Source: Rhodobacter sp.
GTDB lineage: Bacteria > Pseudomonadota > Alphaproteobacteria > Rhodobacterales > Rhodobacteraceae
NCBI GenBank assembly: GCA_020250445.1
Contig: JADCEF010000008.1
Coordinates: forward strand, 1 to 64,000
Direction of reading: 5' to 3'
DNA length: 64,000 nucleotides
This document shows, piece by piece, positions 56,841 through 64,000 of this stretch (the first letter of the stretch is position 1; the number at the start of each line of letters is the position of its first letter). Under the pieces are notes generated by a model, which had not been told where the DNA came from, searched no databases, and worked only from the letters and a program-made list of their open reading frames with translations. The translations under genes were made by a program, and so were the position numbers.

Positions 56841-56870
56841 GCCGGGCCACCCCGCATGGGGTGGCCCGGC
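56841..56870. terminator. Bidirectional hairpin between convergent genes
   Basis: GCCGGGCCACCCC-GCAT-GGGGTGGCCCGGC perfect inverted repeat. Confidence 0.7.
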
Positions 56871-56875
56871 CCCGT

Positions 56876-57718
56876 TCAGTTCGTCATCCGCCCCGGGGCC
56901 CGGGCAGTCTCAAGATGGTTCACCATCTGGGACAGCGCCGCTTCTGCATCCCCTGCCACCCCGTCGGCATCGACCAGTGTCAGGATGTCCGGCACCAGGT
57001 CGATGATCTTGCCGCTGACCATGATCCATGCGGCGGGGCTGGTGATGCGAAGCGCCACGATCAGGCGCGCCAGCGGAAACACCATCCGTTCGCTGCCCGC
57101 AGAGACGCCGATGATCGGATAGGCAACCCCTTCGGCTGCAGAAAGCAGTTCGTGATGCGCAAGGCCCGTGCACAGATCGATCTGCCAGCCACGCCGCCGG
57201 AAGAAATCTGCAGCCATTGTCACGCCCAGCGTATGGGTTTCGCCCGGAGTGGCGGCGAACATCGCGCGCGCCGCGCCGGCGTTGGGGTATTGATCCGAGG
57301 CGAAGGCCTGCCGCAGGCCGCGCATGATGGCATAAATCCGGCCCGCTGCGACGGTCATCTGGGCCGATGTCGTGCGGTCTTCGTCCCAGCGTTCGCCCAG
57401 CCTGCGCGCCGACGCGGCCAGATAACCAAGATAGACCATGTCAATCGACATGCCGCCAAGGCGCGCGTCCAGCACCAGGTCTGCCGCCGCCTCTTCCCGG
57501 GGGGAAACAAGCGCATCACACAGCGCCTCAATGTCAGCATCGGGAGGCAGCCGTTCGACCGCCGCGCTGCCCCTGCGTTCCAGCCGGGTGATCACCTCTG
57601 CCGCCAGGGCGTGCACTGCCGTATCGGGCATGAAACCGGCGCGCTTCGTGAAAAGGCCACGCGCCTTGTCGAAAGCTTCCCTGTCTAGGCCGCCATCACC
57701 TTGGGGCTTGCGAGGCAT
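56876..57718 (-). CDS. Cobalamin (B12)-binding domain regulator, PpaA/AerR-like
   Basis: EEAAADLVLDARLGGMSIDMVYLGYLAASARRLGERWDEDRTTSAQMTVAAGRIYAIMRGL followed by B12-binding-like region (TLGVTMAADFFRRRGWQIDLCTGL). Confidence 0.75.
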   Translation of the reverse strand: MPRKPQGDGGLDREAFDKARGLFTKRAGFMPDTAVHALAAEVITRLERRGSAAVERLPPDADIEALCDALVSPREEAAADLVLDARLGGMSIDMVYLGYLAASARRLGERWDEDRTTSAQMTVAAGRIYAIMRGLRQAFASDQYPNAGAARAMFAATPGETHTLGVTMAADFFRRRGWQIDLCTGLAHHELLSAAEGVAYPIIGVSAGSERMVFPLARLIVALRITSPAAWIMVSGKIIDLVPDILTLVDADGVAGDAEAALSQMVNHLETARAPGRMTN

Positions 57719-57848
57719 GTCATCCTGCTTTCAGGGGGAGGCGTTGCGCAAAGGATTCCGCCCCAGGTGTGCTGCCTGCCTGCGAGCGAACGCCGTTTCC
57801 CGGTGGCTTCCTTTCGTGCTCCCCCCGATCACCTTAGCAAACAATCTC

Positions 57849-57866
57849 TGTCAATCAAGCCTGACA
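57849..57866. promoter_or_regulatory. PpsR/CrtJ-type palindrome
   Basis: TGTCA-ATCAAGCC-TGACA = TGT-N12-ACA consensus, upstream of the B12-binding regulator. Confidence 0.5.
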
Positions 57867-57881
57867 GTTCCTGCGGGCGTT

Positions 57882-57896
57882 TTGCAAAATTTGCAA
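57882..57896. promoter_or_regulatory. Perfect inverted repeat, unknown factor
   Basis: TTGCAAA-A-TTTGCAA, 16 nt beyond the PpsR-type site. Confidence 0.35.
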
Positions 57897-58029
57897 GCGA
57901 TTGGGGATCGTTGCGCCGGAATGCATCGGGGTCATCCGTCTGACCGCGCAGGCTGGCCTCCGGCGCGGTCACGAATTTGAGAGAATCCCCCGGCGCATCC
58001 CGCGCAAGGATTCTTTCAAAAGGGCGCGA

Positions 58030-59022
58030 TCAGATCGGCTGCGCCACCGCAAAGACCCGGTCGATCATGGCCTGGCTGGCCCTGGCCTGTTCCAGCGGCC
58101 AGGCATAGGGGGCACCGGTCAGGGCGCTGCGGCAGAAGGCTTCGACCTGAAGCTTGTAGTGGCGGGCATCGGGGAACCTTTCCACCGTGACCGACAGACC
58201 GGGCCGGTGCAGTTCCACCCGCGCCTCGCCAAAGACATTGGCGTTATAGGGGGCGGTCAGGCGGATCAGACCGGTTTCGCCCTGAAACACAATCTCCTGC
58301 CGGGGGAACAGCCGCATCGAGGTGATCGAGGAATAGGTGAACGGCCCCGCAGGCCCGTCGAACCGGCCGGTGACCTGGGCATAGACATCCACCCCGTTTT
58401 CAAACCGGATGCGCGATTGCAGGCTGTCCAGCTCCGGCTCTGCCCCGGTGACGAAACGGGCCGAGCCAAAGGTATAGACCCCGATATCAGGCAGGCTGCC
58501 CCCGCCGGTTTCGGGGCGGTTGCGGATGTTGGTCGTGTCTTTGCGGTTGTCATAGGTGAAGGCGACATCGACATGTTCGATGCGCCCGATCGCGCCGTCC
58601 TGCACCAGTTGCCTGGCACGCAGGAACTGCGGATGATGCACGATCATGAAGGCTTCGGCGGCCATCAGGCCGGTCCGGTCACGCAACGCGATCAGATCAT
58701 CAATCTCTGCCGCCGCCATGGCGATGGGCTTTTCGGTCAGCACATGCTTGCCGGCCAGCAGGGCCTTTTTCGTCCATTCGACATGCAGGGTATTGGGCAG
58801 GGGAATGTAGACGGCATCAATGGCAGGGTCCGCCAGCAGCGCGTCATAGCTGGAATGAACGCGCAGCGACGGGCAGAACGCCTGGAACCGCAGCGCCTTT
58901 TCCGGGTGCGGGGTTGCAAGGGCGGCAAGCTCCGCCCCTTCCGCCGCATGAATGGCCGGGGCCATCTGTTCCCAGGCGAAATTCGATGCCCCCAGCACAC
59001 CCCAGCGCAGAACCTTGACCAT
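58030..59022 (-). CDS. Gfo/Idh/MocA family oxidoreductase
   Basis: VLRWGVLGASNFAWEQMAPAI, HVLTEKPIAMAAAEIDDLIAL. Confidence 0.94.
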   Translation of the reverse strand: MVKVLRWGVLGASNFAWEQMAPAIHAAEGAELAALATPHPEKALRFQAFCPSLRVHSSYDALLADPAIDAVYIPLPNTLHVEWTKKALLAGKHVLTEKPIAMAAAEIDDLIALRDRTGLMAAEAFMIVHHPQFLRARQLVQDGAIGRIEHVDVAFTYDNRKDTTNIRNRPETGGGSLPDIGVYTFGSARFVTGAEPELDSLQSRIRFENGVDVYAQVTGRFDGPAGPFTYSSITSMRLFPRQEIVFQGETGLIRLTAPYNANVFGEARVELHRPGLSVTVERFPDARHYKLQVEAFCRSALTGAPYAWPLEQARASQAMIDRVFAVAQPI

Positions 59023-59104
59023 GATCCTGTCCTTCCCCGTTGTTCTGACGGGGCAAGGCTATCGCAGGGCCGGGGCAGGGGAAACGCAAAAAACAGGGCC
59101 GTGC

Positions 59105-59140
59105 GGGGCAAAAAAGAACCCCGCCGGGCGGGCGGGGTCC
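59105..59140 (-). terminator. Rho-independent terminator of rpoH
   Basis: Minus strand ACCCCGCC-CGCCC-GGCGGGGT followed by TCTTTTTT. Confidence 0.75.
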
Positions 59141-59172
59141 TGGCGACAGGCGGATTGCGGGATGCGCCGCTG

Positions 59173-60069
59173 TCAGGCGGGAATGAGCATCCCCTTGCCG
59201 CGCGCCAGTTCGCGCATGCGCGATTGCAGCTTTTCAAAGGCGCGCACCTCGATCTGGCGGATGCGTTCCCGGCTGACGCCGTAGCTTTCCGACAGTTCCT
59301 CCAGCGTTACCGGCTGATCTGACAGGCGGCGCTGCACCAGAATGTCCTTTTCGCGGTCATTCAGCGCTTCCATCGCGGTCATCAGCAACTCGCGCCGCGC
59401 GTCAAGCTCATCGCGCGCCTCGTAATCTGCGGCCTGGTCGGCTTCGGTGTCTTCCAGCCAGTCCTGCCACTGGGTCACCGAATCGCCGTCCGACCCCACC
59501 GTCGCGTTAAGCGAGGCATCGCCACCCGACAGGCGGCGGTTCATATCCACCACCTCATCCTCGGTCACGTTCAGGTCGCGGGCAATCTGGGCCACATTTT
59601 CGGGGCGCAGGTCGCCTTCTTCCAGTGCGCCCAGCTTTGCCTTGGCCTTGCGCAGGTTGAAGAACAGCTTTTTTTGCGCGCTGGTGGTGCCCAGCTTGAC
59701 CAGGCTCCAGGACCGCAGGATGTATTCCTGGATGCTGGCGCGGATCCACCACATCGCATAGGTCGCAAGGCGAAAGCCCTTTTCGGGGTCAAACCGCTTC
59801 ACCGCCTGCATCAGGCCCACGTTGGCTTCGGAAATCACCTCGGCCTGGGGCAGGCCGTAACCGCGATAGCCCATGGCGATCTTGGCCGCCAGACGCAGGT
59901 GCGAGGTGACCATCTTGTGCGCCGCCGCCGTATCCTGATGGTCGACCCAGCGCTTGGCCAGCATGTATTCCTCTTCCGGTTCCAGCAGAGGAAACTTGCG
60001 GATTTCCTGCATGTAGCGGTTCAACCCCTGCTCGGGGCTTGGTGCGGGAAGATTGGCATAGGTGCTCAT
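59173..60069 (-). CDS. rpoH: RNA polymerase sigma-32 factor
   Basis: [81 protein letters not shown]. Confidence 0.97.
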   Translation of the reverse strand: MSTYANLPAPSPEQGLNRYMQEIRKFPLLEPEEEYMLAKRWVDHQDTAAAHKMVTSHLRLAAKIAMGYRGYGLPQAEVISEANVGLMQAVKRFDPEKGFRLATYAMWWIRASIQEYILRSWSLVKLGTTSAQKKLFFNLRKAKAKLGALEEGDLRPENVAQIARDLNVTEDEVVDMNRRLSGGDASLNATVGSDGDSVTQWQDWLEDTEADQAADYEARDELDARRELLMTAMEALNDREKDILVQRRLSDQPVTLEELSESYGVSRERIRQIEVRAFEKLQSRMRELARGKGMLIPA

Positions 60070-60228
60070 GTAAGACCCTCCTGGCCCGCCACGGTCAGTG
60101 CCGCAGCGGAACCCGCAATTTATGTCCCTGCCGTCTGGCGTTCAAGACCATTCTGAACTGAACGGTTCATTTATGCTACGCGCCGCCGCCGCCGGGCGAA
60201 AGCGGATGTCACCCGGCTCACGCGAATG

Positions 60229-61266
60229 TCACGGGATGCGAAGCTGCGCGATCAAATCCGCCATATCTGGCGGCAGGGCCGAGGTGAATTCCAGCATCTC
60301 GCCGGTCACCGGATGCCTGAACCCCAGTGTGGCGGCATGCAGGGCCTGGCGGGGAAAGGCGTTGGCGGCCCCGGCCCCGGTGGCCTTGCCCCCCAGCCGC
60401 CGCCGCCCGCCATAGGTCTGGTCCCCCAGCAGTGCATGGCCGACATGCGCCATATGGACCCGGATCTGATGGGTGCGGCCCGTCTCCAGCCAGCATTCCA
60501 CCAGCGCCGCCGCCGGGGGCGTGCCAAAGGCCTGCACCACCCGGACCCGCGTCACCGCATGCCGCCCGCCTTCGGCCCGCACAGCCTGCCGCTGGCGGTC
60601 GGTGCGGTGGCGCGCCAGCTGCGTGGCGATGCGCAGGATGCCCCCGGCCTCAAAGCTGACCCCGCCGATCCCCCGCAGGCGCGGGTCAGAGGCGTCGGGC
60701 ACGCCGTGGACGATGGCCAGGTAGCGGCGGTTGACGCTGTGCGCTTCGAACTGCGCGGCCAGCCCGTGATGGGCGCGGTCCGACTTGGCGACGACCAGAA
60801 GGCCCGAGGTATCCTTGTCGATCCGGTGGACGATGCCGGGGCGCTTTTCGCCGCCCACGCCCGATAGGTTGCCGCCGAAATGGTGCAGCAGCGCGTTGAC
60901 CAGCGTACCCGAATACGACCCCGGCGCAGGGTGGACCACCATGCCCACGGGCTTGTCCACCACGATCAGGTCGGCATCTTCCCACAGGACGGTCAGGGGG
61001 ATGTCTTCGGCGATGGTCGCGCTGTCTTCCGCACCGGCCACCAAAACATCCAGCACGTCGCCTGCCGCCACCCGCGCCTTGGGGTCCGTCACGACCGCCC
61101 CGTTCAGCGTCACCGCCCCGTCGGCGATCAGCCGCGCCAGCCGAGAGCGCGACAACGCCGCCTCCTCTGGCACGTCGCGGGCAAGCGCCTTATCAAGGCG
61201 TTCGGGGGGGGCCGTGCCGATGGTCACGGAAACGGTGCGGCCCGGCGGATTGGAAGGATGGCCCAT
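60229..61266 (-). CDS. RluA/RluD-family 23S rRNA pseudouridine synthase
   Basis: S4 domain LSRSRLARLIADGAVTLNG, HRIDKDTSGLLVVAKSD, GRTHQIRVHMAHVGHALLGDQTYGG. Confidence 0.94.
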   Translation of the reverse strand: MGHPSNPPGRTVSVTIGTAPPERLDKALARDVPEEAALSRSRLARLIADGAVTLNGAVVTDPKARVAAGDVLDVLVAGAEDSATIAEDIPLTVLWEDADLIVVDKPVGMVVHPAPGSYSGTLVNALLHHFGGNLSGVGGEKRPGIVHRIDKDTSGLLVVAKSDRAHHGLAAQFEAHSVNRRYLAIVHGVPDASDPRLRGIGGVSFEAGGILRIATQLARHRTDRQRQAVRAEGGRHAVTRVRVVQAFGTPPAAALVECWLETGRTHQIRVHMAHVGHALLGDQTYGGRRRLGGKATGAGAANAFPRQALHAATLGFRHPVTGEMLEFTSALPPDMADLIAQLRIP

Positions 61267-61579
61267 GAACTCGGCTCCGGCACCGGAAGGGCTTCCGCCC
61301 GGCCTGCGGTTTCTGAAATTCCTCGTGATCGTCCTGACGCTGACGATGATTGTCGGGGTCATAACCATCGTCTGGGTGATTGTCACCCGGATGCCGCAGG
61401 CAATGCAGCGGCCGGCTGACCTGCCCGACAGCATCACCCTGCCGGACGGCACCCGCGCCACGGCCTTCACCCAGGGGTCTGACTGGTATGCGGTCGTGAC
61501 CGCCGACGATCGGATCCTGATCTTTGACCGGGCGACGGGCGCCTTGCGCCAGACGGTGACATTGCGGGGCGGGACCTGA
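61265..61579 (+). CDS. Small single-pass membrane protein (conserved hypothetical)
   Basis: MNSAPAPEGLPPGLRFLKFLVIVLTLTMIVGVITIVWVIVTRMP...DDRILIFDRATGALRQTVTLRGGT; resembles a family common in Rhodobacterales. Confidence 0.75.
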   Translation: MNSAPAPEGLPPGLRFLKFLVIVLTLTMIVGVITIVWVIVTRMPQAMQRPADLPDSITLPDGTRATAFTQGSDWYAVVTADDRILIFDRATGALRQTVTLRGGT

Positions 61580-61669
61580 CAGAAGGCCTGTTTCCGACCC
61601 GCAGGGGGCGGGAACGGTGGCGCGTGGGCACCCGGCCCGCCGCAGCATGGCAGCGCAAAGGCGGAGAGG

Positions 61670-63118
61670 ATGATGACCCAGGGATACGGCGCGGATGCCA
61701 CCGAAACGGCCCGGAACATTGCGCGCGGGGATGTGTCGCCCGAAGAACTGCTGGATGCGGCCCTGGCGGCGGTTGACCGGATCAACCCGGTCCTGAACGC
61801 CGTTGTGCTGGTCCAGGAAGGTGCGGCGCGCAAAGCCATTGCCGAAGGTCTGCCGCGCGGGCCGTTCCGGGGCGTGCCGTTCCTGATCAAGGATCTGGGT
61901 TGCGAGGCGGTCGATTTCCCGTCGCACAACGGCTCGCGCCTGTTGGCCAATACCCGGTACCGGCGCGATTCGGCGATTTTCCAGCGGATGCGGGCCACGG
62001 GCGTTGTCACCTTCGGACGCACCACATCGCCCGAAGGCGGCATCGGGCCTGCGACCGAAGCCGCCGTTTACGGCGGCCCCACCCGCAACCCGTGGAACCC
62101 GGACCATACCTCGGGCGGGTCGTCCGGCGGGGCCGGGGCGGCGGTGGCGGCCGGGATCGTGCCCTTTGCGCATGGCTCGGACGGCGGCGGGTCGGTGCGC
62201 ATTCCGGCCTCGTCCTGCGGTCTGTTCGGGTTCAAGCCCACCCGTGCCCGCCTGCCGGACGGCCCCTATGCGGGCGAAGGCTGGGCGGGAATGGCGATCG
62301 ACGGGTTCCTCACCCGGTCGGTGCGCGATACTGCCATCATGCTGGATGCCTGCGAAGGGGCCGATCCGGGGGCACCCTATTGCGCGCCGCCATTGCTGCG
62401 CGGCCATGCCGATGCCATCAGCCGCCCCCCGCGCCGCCTGCGCGTGGCCCTGTGCGATACGACGCTGACCGCGGAGCCCATTCACGCGGACTGCAGGGCG
62501 GCGGTCCATCAGGCCGCCCGGCTGCTGTCGGATCTGGGGCACCATGTGGAACCGGCCCGCCCGATGGCGGACGTCGCCCGCATGATGCGCGCCTGGACCG
62601 ACATCGTCGCCTGCGGCACGGCGCTGGGCATTCATTCGGCGCTGCGCGGGCGCGCCCTGGAGGCGGGGGAAGTCGAAGGCGTCGGGCGCGGGGCCATTGC
62701 CCATGCCGCCACGCTGCCGGGGGAACGCTATCTGCAGGCAGTGGGTGAAATCCACGCCTTCGGCCGGGAAATGGCAGCCTTCTTTGACCCCGAAACGGGG
62801 CCGCCCCGGGATATCCTGCTGACGGCGACCCTGGCCGAGCCGCCCGCGAAAGTGGGGCGGTTTTCCCATGTGACCGAAGATTACGTCGCCTTCCGCACCG
62901 GCCCGGACGGGGTGTTCGCCTATTCGCCCTTCTGCGCGGCCTTCAACGCCTCGGGCCAGCCGGCCGCGTCGCTGCCGCTGCACAGAACGGCAGAGGGGCT
63001 GCCTGTCGGGGTGCATCTGGCCACCCGGTTCGGGGCGGATGAAGAACTGATCGCGCTCTGCGCCGAGATCGAGGCCGCCCGCCCCTGGATCGGGCTGCGC
63101 CCCGCGATCCACGCCTGA
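61670..63118 (+). CDS. Amidase signature family protein
   Basis: [49 protein letters not shown]. Confidence 0.94.
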   Translation: MMTQGYGADATETARNIARGDVSPEELLDAALAAVDRINPVLNAVVLVQEGAARKAIAEGLPRGPFRGVPFLIKDLGCEAVDFPSHNGSRLLANTRYRRDSAIFQRMRATGVVTFGRTTSPEGGIGPATEAAVYGGPTRNPWNPDHTSGGSSGGAGAAVAAGIVPFAHGSDGGGSVRIPASSCGLFGFKPTRARLPDGPYAGEGWAGMAIDGFLTRSVRDTAIMLDACEGADPGAPYCAPPLLRGHADAISRPPRRLRVALCDTTLTAEPIHADCRAAVHQAARLLSDLGHHVEPARPMADVARMMRAWTDIVACGTALGIHSALRGRALEAGEVEGVGRGAIAHAATLPGERYLQAVGEIHAFGREMAAFFDPETGPPRDILLTATLAEPPAKVGRFSHVTEDYVAFRTGPDGVFAYSPFCAAFNASGQPAASLPLHRTAEGLPVGVHLATRFGADEELIALCAEIEAARPWIGLRPAIHA

Positions 63119-63190
63119 GCGCGTGACAGGGGCTTGCATTTGCCAAACGCTGCCCCTTACGATCCGGGCAGGGCAGCGGGGGGTTGGCTT

Positions 63191-64000
63191 GTGAGCAAAG
63201 ACGTCGCGGTGGAAGTCCGCAACGCTGTAAAGGCCTTTGGCCAGGGCGACAGCGCCGTGCGGGCGCTTGACGACGTGTCGGTGGACATCCGCAAAGGCGA
63301 ATTCTTTACCCTTCTGGGGCCTTCGGGCTGCGGCAAGACGACGTTGCTGCGTCTGATCGCCGGATTCGAGACGCCCTCCTCCGGGCAAATCCTGCTGGAT
63401 GGCAAGGACATTACCCGCGATCCGCCAAACCGCCGCCCCGTCAATACCGTGTTCCAAAGCTATGCCCTGTTCCCGCATCTGACGGTGGCGCAGAACATCG
63501 GTTTCGGGCTTGAGATGCAGGGTCGCCCCAAAGCCGAAATCGCGGCCGTTACCGCAAACATGCTGGCGCTGGTGCAGCTTGGACCGATGGCGCAGCGCAA
63601 GACCAGCCAGTTGTCGGGCGGCCAGCAACAGCGTGTCGCGCTGGCCCGCGCGCTGGCACCCCGGCCCAAGGTTCTGCTGCTGGACGAGCCGCTGTCGGCG
63701 CTGGACCTGAAGCTGCGCAAGGAAATGCAGATCGAACTCAAGCGGTTGCAGCTTGAGACCGGGATCACCTTCATCTTCGTGACCCATGATCAGGAAGAAG
63801 CCCTGACGATGAGCGACCGCATCGGAGTGATGAGCGCGGGCAGGATCCGGCAGATCGGGACGCCGCGTGACATCTATACAAGGCCCGTGAACCGGTTCGT
63901 CGCCTCGTTCATCGGAGAGTCGAACTTTCTGTCCGGCGCGGTCGAAACCGGCGGCGTGCGCCTGTCCTGCGGTGATCTGGTGGAAGCGGCGGGAACCGAA
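63191..64000 (+). CDS. Spermidine/putrescine-type ABC transporter ATP-binding protein (GTG start, truncated by window end)
   Basis: [91 protein letters not shown]; absent from the supplied ORF track. Confidence 0.93.
   Translation, partial: MSKDVAVEVRNAVKAFGQGDSAVRALDDVSVDIRKGEFFTLLGPSGCGKTTLLRLIAGFETPSSGQILLDGKDITRDPPNRRPVNTVFQSYALFPHLTVAQNIGFGLEMQGRPKAEIAAVTANMLALVQLGPMAQRKTSQLSGGQQQRVALARALAPRPKVLLLDEPLSALDLKLRKEMQIELKRLQLETGITFIFVTHDQEEALTMSDRIGVMSAGRIRQIGTPRDIYTRPVNRFVASFIGESNFLSGAVETGGVRLSCGDLVEAAGTE

Noticed and set aside
61193-63787. 864-aa minus-strand ORF
   Set aside because: Antisense to amidase and potA-type genes; no domain recognised.
1-64000. CRISPR array, rRNA operon or complete prophage
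   Set aside because: No regularly spaced direct repeats, rRNA signature or phage structural genes seen on reading the window.

Overview
GC-rich window (Rhodobacteraceae-like alphaproteobacterial gene content and order) holding about 60 recognisable genes. The left end starts in an IS630-type transposase tail. It is followed by a ~8.4 kb carbohydrate-catabolism island (SDR, LacI regulator, ribose-type ABC transporter, phosphotriesterase-like hydrolase, GATase-like protein, ribokinase, BtpA/SgcQ). That island is closed by a decayed IS110 transposase, a MITE-like repeat and a broken RidA gene. Next come a porin; a transport/decarboxylation block (GltS, Ca2+/H+ antiporter, Orn/Lys/Arg-type decarboxylase, AspT-type exchanger, FUSC fragment-sized protein); and a DUF3300-DUF2950 pair. 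leuC and leuD are separated by an AAA ATPase + DUF4276 (TOPRIM-like) cassette, a candidate defence module. Core genes follow: hisA-hisF-hisE, rlmB, an atypical tRNA-Tyr(GUA), DDAH, LysE/Lrp, metY-type, cobT/cobS, carD, fdxA and a SUV3-like helicase. Further on are an Anbu (ancestral proteasome) operon with transglutaminase, alpha-E and ATP-grasp; a DNA exonuclease/ATP-dependent ligase pair; pepF; a PpaA/AerR-like B12-binding regulator with an upstream PpsR/CrtJ-type palindrome; rpoH; rluD-type; an amidase; and a truncated potA-type ABC ATPase at the right edge. Best novelty candidates: the leuC/leuD-embedded ATPase+DUF4276 cassette, the BtpA sugar island, the tRNA-Tyr with an altered D-arm, and the B12 regulator/PpsR-type site. 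All assignments were made by reading the sequence; no database search was run.
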